Source: Embleya sp049739465 (GTDB lineage Bacteria > Actinomycetota > Actinomycetes > Streptomycetales > Streptomycetaceae). From it: DNA of 64,000 nt. This document shows positions 9,338-18,137 of the stretch, one piece after another. The position numbers and the translations under genes were made by a program. The stretch is taken from contig NZ_JBMHHY010000014.1 of assembly GCF_049739465.1 (NCBI RefSeq), positions 215,459 through 279,458 on the forward strand. The letters are read 5' to 3'. The number at the start of each line of letters is the position of its first letter. Position 1 is the first letter of the stretch. The notes under the pieces are model-generated. The model saw only the letters and a program-made list of their open reading frames with translations, searched no databases and was not told the DNA's origin.

Positions 9338-9639
9338 CGTGCGCTCCTGCCGTGTCGGAGGGGTGGTTCTCGAATGCCGTGGTCGGGACCGGTGAACGAG
9401 GCGTTGCTTCGACCCGACCTGCGGGCCGGGCCGAGCCGGGCCCGCAGGGCGCCGGCCGGGCCGGCGCCGCCGGGCCGTTGATCCGGCCCCGACTCGGGTG
9501 CCGGCCCGCCATGCGGGCCGGGCGATCCCGCGACCGGTCGGCGTTCGCGGCCGGCTGGTGCGCGGCACCGGGTCGCAGGTCGGGTCGACTCGGCCGCCGT
9601 GGCCGAGCGCCGGTGCGCGTTTCGGGCCCGTCCCCGGCC
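9338..9639. other. 302-bp GC-rich gap with a GC-only hairpin
   Basis: No gene with actinomycete codon bias is visible between the SDR stop and the NRPS start. It contains an almost uninterrupted inverted repeat, GGCGCCGGCC (9448-9457) against GGCCGGCGCC (9459-9468), with one base between arms. This could be a transcript-processing or attenuation site lowering expression of the Thr NRPS relative to the SDR, or a partial terminator. Confidence 0.4.
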
Positions 9640-10464
9640 TCACCGGCTGGTGAAGCCCGCGTCGACGGTGAGGACGGTGCCGGTTACCCGGCGGGAGTCG
9701 TCGCCGGCGAGCCAGAGCGCGGCCCCCGCGATGTCGGCCGGTTCGACCAGTGCGTTCATCGGCTGATCGCGCAGGAAGATCTCCTCGTGTTCGTCGACCG
9801 GGACGTCGAGCGAGCGGGCGATCTCCGCGAGCATGCGGCCCTCGACCAGCGGATCGTCCCGCACCGAGCCGGGGCACAGTGCGTTGACCCGGATCCGGAA
9901 GGGGGCGTAGTCCAATGCCGCGGCCTTGGTCAGGCCGATCAGGCCGTGCTTGGCGGTGACGTAGCCGGCGAAGTTGCGGTAGCCGACCAGGCCCGCCGTC
10001 GAGGAGACGTTGACGATGCTGCCGCTGCGCCGTTCGAGCATCGACGGTACGACGGCCTTGATCATCCGCCAGGCGCCGGTGACGTCGACGGCGAGCATCA
10101 GCGCCCAGTCGGCCTCGCTCACCTCGTGCAGGGGCAGGCCCGAAGGCGCGGCGATGCCCGCGTTGTTGACGAGCACGTCGATCGTGTGGAAACGCTCCAA
10201 CGCGGCGTCGACCGCGGTCCGCACGCCGATCGGATCGCGCACGTCCACGGCGGCCGCGAGCACGGCGGCGCCGTGCTCCTCGCACAACTTCGCGGTGTGC
10301 GCCAACTGGCTCGCGGAGCCCAGCGGATAGCCCACGCCCGGCAGGTCGTCGGCGATGTCCAGAAGTACCAGGTCGGCTCCCTCGCGGGCGAATCGGACGG
10401 CGCATTCGCGGCCGAGGCCGCGGGCCGCTCCGGTGATGACGGCGGTCTTGCCCTGCAATGCCAT
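9640..10464 (-). CDS. SDR oxidoreductase, mycofactocin-type subfamily
   Basis: The 274-residue Rossmann enzyme carries the NAD(P) motif TGAARGLG (about residues 11-18), NNAG, the catalytic Ser of the INVSS-type strand (IVNVSSTAG) and the YVTAK catalytic Tyr-Lys pair. The insertion after the second beta strand (LDIADDLPGVGYPLG through a LAHTAKLCEEHG helix) is typical of SDRs that hold their nicotinamide tightly and are recycled by mycofactocin; that subfamily call is an inference from this stretch. The ATG at 10464 has a GGAG ribosome site. It lies 17 bp after the type II thioesterase and upstream of the threonine NRPS, so it may oxidise the beta-hydroxyl of threonine or another carrier-bound or released residue; the substrate is unknown. 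Confidence 0.75.
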   Translation of the reverse strand: MALQGKTAVITGAARGLGRECAVRFAREGADLVLLDIADDLPGVGYPLGSASQLAHTAKLCEEHGAAVLAAAVDVRDPIGVRTAVDAALERFHTIDVLVNNAGIAAPSGLPLHEVSEADWALMLAVDVTGAWRMIKAVVPSMLERRSGSIVNVSSTAGLVGYRNFAGYVTAKHGLIGLTKAAALDYAPFRIRVNALCPGSVRDDPLVEGRMLAEIARSLDVPVDEHEEIFLRDQPMNALVEPADIAGAALWLAGDDSRRVTGTVLTVDAGFTSR

Positions 10465-10481
10465 GCCGTGGTCTCCGTTGC

Positions 10482-11180
10482 TCAGGCTGCCACGATCGTG
10501 CGCAGCAGCGCGTCGGGGGAGTCGGCCAGATACATGTGCCCGCCCGGCAGTTCCACGTATCGGAAGTCTCGCTTGGTGACCTCGCGCCACTGCCGCGCGT
10601 GTTCGCTCGAGACCAGGGCGTCGTCCGCGCCGCGCAGCGAGGTGAGCGGGATGTCGAGGGGCTCGGTCGAGGATGGCCGATAGTCCTCGTGCATCGACAC
10701 GTCCGCGCGCAGCACGGGCAGCAACAACTCGCGCAGATCCGGGTCGTCGAATGCCGCGTGTCGATATCCGGCGAATTCCTGTACCCGCCCGAGGAATTCG
10801 TCGTCGTCGAGACCGGTGGCCCGACGATCGCGACCGCTCCCCGGTCCGGGGGAACCGCTGACATAGACATGGCTGGGGCCCGGATGGCCGAGCCGGACGA
10901 GTTGGCGCGCGATTTCGTGACACAGCACGGCGCCCAGACTGTGCCCGAAGAGCGCGAATCGATCCGTTCCCTCGGTGCGATCGGCGACTTGCGGCGCGAG
11001 CCACGCCGCGGCCTCGAGCACATCCGTGAACGGATCGTCCAGGAAAAGCTCCTCGCGGCCCGGCAACTGCACCGGTAATACCTCGATGCCATGGGTCGGT
11101 ATTTCCGCCCAGGCGCGGAAGAATCCGGCTCCGCTCCCGGCGAACGGCAGACACACCAAGGAAAGCGACTTTGCCGACAT
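10482..11180 (-). CDS. Type II thioesterase (editing) of the NRPS
   Basis: This 232-residue alpha/beta hydrolase begins LSLVCLPFAGSGAGFFRAWAE, the standard opening of stand-alone NRPS/PKS thioesterases. It has the nucleophile elbow GHSLG near residue 83, an Asp in a GADDALVSSEHARQW segment, and the catalytic His in LPGGHMYL near the C-terminus. Such enzymes clear mis-primed or stalled carrier proteins. Start ATG 11180 follows a GAGGA ribosome site. It is first in the leftward unit TEII-SDR-NRPS(Thr) and is transcribed away from the large NRPS genes. The active residue is Ser rather than the Cys of the SyrC/CmaE aminoacyl shuttles, so an editing role is more likely than a transfer role. Confidence 0.9.
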   Translation of the reverse strand: MSAKSLSLVCLPFAGSGAGFFRAWAEIPTHGIEVLPVQLPGREELFLDDPFTDVLEAAAWLAPQVADRTEGTDRFALFGHSLGAVLCHEIARQLVRLGHPGPSHVYVSGSPGPGSGRDRRATGLDDDEFLGRVQEFAGYRHAAFDDPDLRELLLPVLRADVSMHEDYRPSSTEPLDIPLTSLRGADDALVSSEHARQWREVTKRDFRYVELPGGHMYLADSPDALLRTIVAA

Positions 11181-11585
11181 GGAATCCTCGTGTTTTCCCG
11201 AACCGTCGACCGCGAACTGTAGGGGGCGCCGGGTGACCGGCTGCTGTCCCGTCGACGGGACGTCGCGTGGTTCAACTGGTGGGACGGCCGGGTCGGGCTG
11301 CCAGCGGATTGCCCGACAGCGGCAATTCATGATCCCGCGCGTTTTCCGCAGTGGCAAGGAACACAGCGGCCGGCCGATCGAATTGCGAACCGCGTGGCCG
11401 ACCGGGTGCGTGCTTGACCCACGCGGACACAGGTACGAAGGTGTTGGAAGTCCGCAGAGCGCGACGGCGTGATCTTTATCGGCGATATCGATGTGGGTGC
11501 GGCCCGATTCGGCCCCCGAACCGATGTCGTGGACGGCAGTGCGACGTAAATCGTTGCTCCGATTCACTTCCTCTTCGGGTGGGTG
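11181..11585. promoter_or_regulatory. Divergent promoter region of the NRPS cluster, with 16-bp palindrome
   Basis: This 405-bp gap lies between the leftward thioesterase unit and the rightward NRPS genes and must carry both promoters. It contains the perfect palindrome GTCCCGTCGACGGGAC at 11246-11261, 66 bp upstream of the thioesterase start. The identical 16 bases recur at 46137-46152 upstream of the P450 unit. No convincing -10/-35 pair could be assigned. Confidence 0.6.
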
Positions 11586-14500
11586 ATGGATGTGCAGGAT
11601 CCGATGGAGCGGCATCGCTTGTGGAAGACGTTCGACGATACGGCCGAGCCGATACCCGACGCGACGATTCCCGCGTTGTTCGAACGGCAGGCGGCGGCGA
11701 TACCGGACGCGCCCGCGGTGGTGTGCGGCGACACGACGCTGACCTACCGCGAACTCGACGAGCGCGCCAACCGGCTCGCCGACGCGTTGACCCGGCGCGG
11801 CGTGGGCGCGGAGTCGATCGTGGGCGTGCTGCTGCCGCGTTCGGTGGATCTTGTGGTGGCGCTGCTCGCGGTGCTCAAGGCGGGCGCCGCGTACCTGCCG
11901 GTGGACGCCACGTACCCGGCGGAGCGCATCGAGTTCATGATGCGCGACGCGCGACCCGTGCTGCTACTGGCCACGGCGCCCCCGGCGGCCACCCTGCCCG
12001 ATGCCTGCCCGAGTGTGCAGCCGGACGAACTCCTGCGGGACACCCCGGCGTTCGACCCGGCGGCGGAGCAGGGCCCGCGGCCGGCCCGGGCGGACACGCT
12101 CGCGTACGTGATCTACACGTCCGGCTCGACCGGGACCCCCAAGGGCATCGGGGTGACCCACCGCGACGTGGTGGGCCTGGCCCTTGACCGGCGCTGGCGC
12201 GGCGGCACGCAGCGCCGGGTGCTGCTGCACTCGCCGTTGGCCTTCGATGCCTCGGTCTACGAGCTGTGGGTGCCGCTGCTGACCGGGGGACAGGTCGTGG
12301 TGGACCCGGCCGGGGAACTGGACCCCGCCTCGCTGGCCGAGCTGGTGGCCGAGCACGACGTCACCTCGACCTTCCTGACCGCGGCCCTGTTCGACCTGCT
12401 GGTCCGGGAGGACGCGCGGTGCCTGGCCGGCTTCCGGGAGTTGTGGATCGGCGGCGACCGGGTCTCGCCGGCGGCCGTCCGCGCGGCCCGGCGGGCGTGC
12501 CCGCAGACCGCCTTCGTCAACGGCTACGGGCCGACGGAGACCACGGTGTTCGCCGTGTGCGCACTGGTGGATCCCATGGGTGCGGCGGGCGAGGAGATCC
12601 CGATCGGCCGCCCGATGGACCACATGCGCGCCTACGTGCTGGACGACACGCTCACCCCGGTCGCACCGGGCACGCCCGGCGAGTTGTACCTCGCGGGCGT
12701 CGGGGTCGCGCGCGGCTACCTCAATCGACCGACGCTGACCTCGCAACGTTTCCTCGCGTGCCCGTTCGGGCCGGCCGGCGAGCGGATGTATCGCACCGGC
12801 GATGTGGTGACCCGGAACCCGGACGGCGAACTGGAGTTCAAGGGGCGCGCCGACACGCAGGTGAAGGTGCGCGGGTTCCGGATCGAGCCCGGTGAGATCG
12901 AGGCGGTGCTGCTGACCCACCCGAAGGTGACCCAGGCGGCGGTGATCGCCCGCGACGGGATCGGCGGCGCCCGGCAACTGGTGGGATACGTGGTCCCGCG
13001 CGACGCCGGCGCCGGCGACATCGCCTTCGACACCGGGTTTGCCGCAGGGGAGTTGCGCGAGTTCGTGGCCCGCCGGCTGCCCGAGTTCATGGTGCCGGCG
13101 GTGATCGTGGTGCTCGAGCGCATGCCGCTGACCCCGAACGAGAAGGTGGACCGCGCGGCACTGCCCGCACCGGAGTTCACCGGCACCACCTACCGGGCGC
13201 CGCGCACTCCCCAGGAGGAACTGCTCGCCTCGGTGTTCGCCGAGGTGCTGGGCCGGGCCCGGATCGGCACCGACGACGACTTCTTCACCATCGGCGGGGA
13301 CAGCATCCAATCGATCCAGGTGGTCTCCCGAGCCCGCGCCCGGGGCCTGGAGATCAGCGCCCGCCAGATCTTCGAGTCCCGCACCGTCGCGGAGCTGGCC
13401 GAGGTCGCGATCGCCGCCGAGCGGGCCGGCCCGGACCCGGTGCCGGTCGAGCCCGCGGCCGGCGGCATCGGCCGGCTGCCGTTGCTGCCGGTGGCCCGCT
13501 GGATCGGCGAACTCGGGCCCGGCTTCGACCGGTTGTCCCAGGCGATGGTGCTGGCCCTGCCCGAGGACATCGACCGGACCGGGCTGGTCGCGACCGTGAC
13601 CGCCGCGCTTGACCGGCACGACCTGCTGCGCGCGCGACTGGACTCCGACGCGCTGGTGGTCGCGCCCCCGGGCACGGTGCCGGCGGACCCGCTGATCCGC
13701 CGCGTCGAGTGCGACGGGAACTGGGCGGGGGAGCACTGGCACCGCCTGCTGGTCGGCGAACTGGACGCCGCCGCCGGGCAACTGGACCCCTCGGCGGGGG
13801 TGATCGCGCGGCTGGTGTGGTTCGACCCGGTCGGCTCGCCCGGCCCCGGGCGCCTGCTCGTGGTGTTGCACCACCTGGTCATCGACGGGGTGTCGTGGCG
13901 CATCCTGATGCCCGATCTCGCCACCGCGTGGGAACGGGTTCGGGCCGGGAACGCGCCGACCCTGCCCGCCGTGCCCACCTCGGTACGGCGCTGGGCACAC
14001 GCGCTGGCGGACCAGGCGACCTCGGCGCAGCGGGTGGCCGAACTGCCGGTGTGGCGCTCGATCGTGGCCGGCCCGGACCCACTCCTGGGCACCCGCCGCC
14101 TGGATCCGGCGGCGGATGTGATGGGCACCGTGCACAAGACCCGGGTGTTGCTGTCCCCGGCGGTCACCGAGGCGCTGCTCACCTCGATCCCCGCCGCGTT
14201 TCGCTGCGGCGTCAACGACGGCCTGCTGGCCGCCCTGGCGCTGGCGGTGGCCCGCCGGCGGCAGGCCCGAGGCGGGTTCGAGACCTCGACCCTGCTCCGC
14301 CTCGAAGGCCACGGCCGCGAGGAGGAGACGGTCCCGGGCGCCGACCTCTCCCGCACGGTGGGCTGGTTCACCAGTGTCTTCCCCGTGCGCCTGGACGTCG
14401 CGGACATCGACCTGGACGAGGCGTTCGCGGGCGGCCCGGCCGCCGGCCGGGCGCTCAAGGCGGTCAAGGAGCAACTCCTGGGGATCCCCGGCAAGGGCAT

Positions 14501-17500
14501 CGGCTACGGGCTGCTGCGCCACCTCAACCCGGACACCGCCGCCGAACTCGCCCCCTTCCCGATCGGCCAGATCGGCTTCAACTACCTCGGCCGGTTCTCC
14601 GGCGCCGACATGCCCGAACACCTGGCCGGCCTGGGCTGGACGCAGACCGCCGAACTGGCCGAATTCGCCGAACTGGCCGAACTGGACGCCGGACACGACG
14701 CGAACATGCCCGCACTGTCCGAGCTGGACATCAACGCCGCAGTCGTGGACACCGACCAGGGCCCGCGCCTGGGAGCGCTGTTCGGCGCCCCGACCGCGGT
14801 GCTCGCCCCCGAGGAGGTACACGAACTGGCCGACCTGTGGTGCGCGGCCCTCCAGGGCCTGGCCCGGCATGTCGCCCGGCCGGGCGCGGGCGGCCTGACC
14901 CCCTCGGACGTGCCGCTGGTGTCGGTGAGCCAGGACGAGATCCACACCTGGGAGCAGCGCCACCCGGGCCTGGTCGACATCTGGCCGCTGACCCCGCTCC
15001 AGGAGGGGCTGCTGTTCCAGACCATGCTGGACGAATCCGCCGTCGACCCGTACCGGGTGCAGTACGCGCTGCACCTGTCCGGGGCCGTGGACCCCGCCCG
15101 GATGCGCGTCGCCGCGCAGGCGCTGCTCGACCGGCACGCGGCGCTGCGCACCGCGTTCGTCCCCGACGCCGCGAACGGCCCGGTCCAACTGGTCGTCGAG
15201 GGCGTCCCGCTGCCGTGGCGCGAAGTGGACCTGCGCGACCTCGACGAGGCGGCGCGTACCGAGGCCTTCGCCCGACTCCTCGCCGAGGACCTGGGGCGGC
15301 GCTTCGACCCGGCCGTACCGCCGCTGCTGCGGCTGACCCTGGTCACCCTGGGGCCCGACCGCTCGGAACTGGTGCTGACCGCGCATCACGTGCTGTTCGA
15401 CGGCTGGTCGTTGCCGGTGATGACCCGCGATCTGCTGCGGCTGTACGGCAACGGCGGCGACGCCGCGGCGCTGCCCCGGGCGCGCGGCTACCGCGACTTC
15501 CTGACCTGGCTCTCCCGCCGCGACCGCGACCGGTCCGCGCGCGCGTGGGCGAACGAGCTGGACGGGTTCGACGACCCCGCCCTGATCGCCCCCCGGACCG
15601 CCCCCGGCGCGGACACCTTCACCGGCATCGGCCAGGTCGACGTACCGCTGACCGGCGACCAGGCCCGCGCGCTCGCGCATCGGGCGGCCGAACTCGGGCT
15701 CACCCTGAACACCGTCGTACAGGGCGCCTGGGCCGCCCTGCTCGGCCAGTTGACCGGCCGCACCGACGTGGTCTTCGGTGCCACCGTGGCCGGCCGCCCA
15801 CCCGCGCTCACCGGCGTCGACTCCGTCGTCGGCCTGTTCCTCAACACCGTCCCGGTCCGCGTGCGTTGGAGCCCGGGGCAGAGCCTGGCCGAGCTGATGA
15901 CCCGCCTCCAGGACCGGCAGGGCGCGCTGCTCGACCACCACCACCATCCGTTGACCGACATCGGCCGGGCGACCGGCTCGACCACCCTGTTCGACACCTA
16001 CATCGCCTTCGAGTCCTTCCCGCTGGATCGTTCCGGCATCACCGAGGCGAGCCGCGAGGCCGGCATCACCGTCACCGGACTGCGACCGTTCACCGCCACC
16101 CACTACCCACTGACCGTGATGGCCTTCCCCGACGATCGCGCCACCCTGCGGCTGGTCCTGCAATACCGCCACGGCGTATTCGAGCACGACCGGGCCGAGC
16201 GCATCGCGGCCCGCTTCGGGCGCGTGCTGCGCCAGACGGCGGCCGACCCCGAGCACCCCGTCGCGGCCGTGGACCTGCTGGAACCCGCCGAACGCGAACT
16301 GCTGCGCGGCCTCGACGACACCGGCGTGCCCACACCACCGACGACCATCCCCGAACTGTTCGAGCGACAGGCCACCGCGACCCCGGACACGATCGCCGTG
16401 GTGTCCGGCGAGACGTCGCTGACCTATCGCGAACTGCACGAGCGGGCGCGGCGCCGGGCCCGTGCGCTGATCCGGCGCGGGATCGGACCCGGGTCGGTGG
16501 TGGCGGTGGCCCTGCCCAGGTCGGCCGACCTGGTCGTGGCGCTGCTCGCGGTGCTCCAATCCGGCGCCGGCTACCTGCCGATCGACCCGCAATACCCCAG
16601 CGCGCGACTGGAGTTCGTGCTCGCCGACGCCGCTCCGTCGCTGATCCTCGCCGACGCCGACACCGAAACGATCCTGCCCCCGACCGACCTGCCCGTGCTG
16701 CGCCCGGACCGGGCGGACCGCGAAGCGGACACCCCCGTGCGCGGCACCCGGCCGCGGCCGGACGACGTGGCCTACCTGATGTACACCTCCGGGTCGACCG
16801 GCACGCCCAAGGGGGTGGCGATCACCCATCGCAACGTCACCAACTGTGTGCCGGGCCTGGTCTCCTGCCTCGGCGTCCCGCCCGGGACACGGATGCTGGC
16901 CGGGGCCTCGGTCAACTTCGACGTGTCCGTGTTCGAAATGTTCACCACCTTGTGCACCGGCGGCACCGTCGAGGTGATCCGCGATGTACTGGCCCTGGTC
17001 GAGCGCGGCGCCGGGGACCGGAGTTCGGGCGTGGTGATCAGCACGGTCCCCTCGGTGTTCGCCGAGCTGCTGGACCAGGCGGCGGGCGAAATCCGGGCCG
17101 AGGCCGTGGTGTTCGCCGGTGAGGCGCTGCCCGCCGCGCTGCTGCGCCGCACCCGCGAGGCGATCCCGGGGGTGCGGGTGGTCAACGCCTACGGGCAGAC
17201 CGAGACCTTCTACGCCACCACGTTCGCGCTGCCCGCGGAGCAGGACTGGGACGGCCCGGCCGGCGCGCCGATCGGCACGCCGCTGGCGAACGTGCGCACC
17301 TACGTGCTCGGCGCCGGACTGCGCCCGGTCCCACCGGGCGTGCGCGGCGAGTTGTACGTGGCCGGCGCCACCGTCGGGCGCGGCTACCACGGGCGCACGC
17401 GGTTGACCGCGGAGCGCTTCGTGGCCGACCCGTTCGGGCCCCCGGGGGCGCGCATGTACCGCACCGGCGACCTGGCCCGCTGGACCGACCGGGGTGGGCT

Positions 17501-18137
17501 CGAATACCTCGGGCGCGGCGACGCCCAGGTCAAGATCCGCGGGGTGCGGATCGAACCGGCCGAGATCGAGGCGGTGCTGACCGCACACCCCCGGATCGGC
17601 CAGGCGGTGGTGGTGCCGCGTGCGGGCCGCGACGGCGGCCGGGGGAGCCGGCTGGTGGCCTACGTGGTGGCGAGCGCAGGCGCGGCCCCCGCGACCGAGG
17701 AATTGCGCGGCTGGGTGTCGGGCAGGCTGCCCGACTTCATGGCGCCGGCCGCGTTCGTCGCCCTGGAGCGCTTCCCGCTGCTCCCCAACGGCAAGCTGGA
17801 CCGCGGCGCGCTGCCCGAACCGACGTTCGTCGGCGCCGAGTACCGCGCGCCGCGCACCGCGCGGGAGAAGGTGCTGTGCCGGCTGTACGCCGAGGTGCTC
17901 GGCGTCGCCCGGGTCGGCATCGACGACAACTTCCTGACCCTGGGCGGACATTCGCTGCTGGCGATCCGCCTGGTCGGCCGCATCCGCGCGGAGCTGGGCG
18001 CCGACCTGCCGATCAGAGCGATCTTCCTGAGTCCGACGATCGGCGAGTTGTCCGGTGACCTCGCCGCGGTGACCACGACGGCCGGCCCCAGACCCCGGCT
18101 GCGCAAGATGACCGATCGAGGAGTGGATGCCAAGTGA
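11586..18137 (+). CDS. NRPS, modules 1-2: A-PCP-E-C-A-PCP
   Basis: The 2,183-residue protein opens directly with an A domain, so it begins the chain. Module 1: A domain (TSGSTG near residue 178, FDASVYE, GYGPTETT, NEKVDR near 518), PCP (GGDSI near 571) and epimerase (HHLVIDGVSW near 762, GFNYLGRF). By-eye specificity code D-A-Y-F-W-G-G-V-F-K is closest to branched aliphatic codes (Val/Ile type), weakly. Module 2: D-accepting C domain (WPLTPLQEGLLF, HHVLFDGW near 1,267), A domain (code D-V-F-S-V-A-A-Y-A-K) and PCP (GGHSL near 2,119). The same code occurs in module 3 of the next gene. I associate such codes with cyclic diamino acids such as piperazate, but could not check this. The start could be GTG 11583, ATG 11586 or ATG 11604; the ribosome site is weak. 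The stop overlaps the next start in GTGA, implying translational coupling. Confidence 0.92.
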   Translation: MDVQDPMERHRLWKTFDDTAEPIPDATIPALFERQAAAIPDAPAVVCGDTTLTYRELDERANRLADALTRRGVGAESIVGVLLPRSVDLVVALLAVLKAGAAYLPVDATYPAERIEFMMRDARPVLLLATAPPAATLPDACPSVQPDELLRDTPAFDPAAEQGPRPARADTLAYVIYTSGSTGTPKGIGVTHRDVVGLALDRRWRGGTQRRVLLHSPLAFDASVYELWVPLLTGGQVVVDPAGELDPASLAELVAEHDVTSTFLTAALFDLLVREDARCLAGFRELWIGGDRVSPAAVRAARRACPQTAFVNGYGPTETTVFAVCALVDPMGAAGEEIPIGRPMDHMRAYVLDDTLTPVAPGTPGELYLAGVGVARGYLNRPTLTSQRFLACPFGPAGERMYRTGDVVTRNPDGELEFKGRADTQVKVRGFRIEPGEIEAVLLTHPKVTQAAVIARDGIGGARQLVGYVVPRDAGAGDIAFDTGFAAGELREFVARRLPEFMVPAVIVVLERMPLTPNEKVDRAALPAPEFTGTTYRAPRTPQEELLASVFAEVLGRARIGTDDDFFTIGGDSIQSIQVVSRARARGLEISARQIFESRTVAELAEVAIAAERAGPDPVPVEPAAGGIGRLPLLPVARWIGELGPGFDRLSQAMVLALPEDIDRTGLVATVTAALDRHDLLRARLDSDALVVAPPGTVPADPLIRRVECDGNWAGEHWHRLLVGELDAAAGQLDPSAGVIARLVWFDPVGSPGPGRLLVVLHHLVIDGVSWRILMPDLATAWERVRAGNAPTLPAVPTSVRRWAHALADQATSAQRVAELPVWRSIVAGPDPLLGTRRLDPAADVMGTVHKTRVLLSPAVTEALLTSIPAAFRCGVNDGLLAALALAVARRRQARGGFETSTLLRLEGHGREEETVPGADLSRTVGWFTSVFPVRLDVADIDLDEAFAGGPAAGRALKAVKEQLLGIPGKGIGYGLLRHLNPDTAAELAPFPIGQIGFNYLGRFSGADMPEHLAGLGWTQTAELAEFAELAELDAGHDANMPALSELDINAAVVDTDQGPRLGALFGAPTAVLAPEEVHELADLWCAALQGLARHVARPGAGGLTPSDVPLVSVSQDEIHTWEQRHPGLVDIWPLTPLQEGLLFQTMLDESAVDPYRVQYALHLSGAVDPARMRVAAQALLDRHAALRTAFVPDAANGPVQLVVEGVPLPWREVDLRDLDEAARTEAFARLLAEDLGRRFDPAVPPLLRLTLVTLGPDRSELVLTAHHVLFDGWSLPVMTRDLLRLYGNGGDAAALPRARGYRDFLTWLSRRDRDRSARAWANELDGFDDPALIAPRTAPGADTFTGIGQVDVPLTGDQARALAHRAAELGLTLNTVVQGAWAALLGQLTGRTDVVFGATVAGRPPALTGVDSVVGLFLNTVPVRVRWSPGQSLAELMTRLQDRQGALLDHHHHPLTDIGRATGSTTLFDTYIAFESFPLDRSGITEASREAGITVTGLRPFTATHYPLTVMAFPDDRATLRLVLQYRHGVFEHDRAERIAARFGRVLRQTAADPEHPVAAVDLLEPAERELLRGLDDTGVPTPPTTIPELFERQATATPDTIAVVSGETSLTYRELHERARRRARALIRRGIGPGSVVAVALPRSADLVVALLAVLQSGAGYLPIDPQYPSARLEFVLADAAPSLILADADTETILPPTDLPVLRPDRADREADTPVRGTRPRPDDVAYLMYTSGSTGTPKGVAITHRNVTNCVPGLVSCLGVPPGTRMLAGASVNFDVSVFEMFTTLCTGGTVEVIRDVLALVERGAGDRSSGVVISTVPSVFAELLDQAAGEIRAEAVVFAGEALPAALLRRTREAIPGVRVVNAYGQTETFYATTFALPAEQDWDGPAGAPIGTPLANVRTYVLGAGLRPVPPGVRGELYVAGATVGRGYHGRTRLTAERFVADPFGPPGARMYRTGDLARWTDRGGLEYLGRGDAQVKIRGVRIEPAEIEAVLTAHPRIGQAVVVPRAGRDGGRGSRLVAYVVASAGAAPATEELRGWVSGRLPDFMAPAAFVALERFPLLPNGKLDRGALPEPTFVGAEYRAPRTAREKVLCRLYAEVLGVARVGIDDNFLTLGGHSLLAIRLVGRIRAELGADLPIRAIFLSPTIGELSGDLAAVTTTAGPRPRLRKMTDRGVDAK

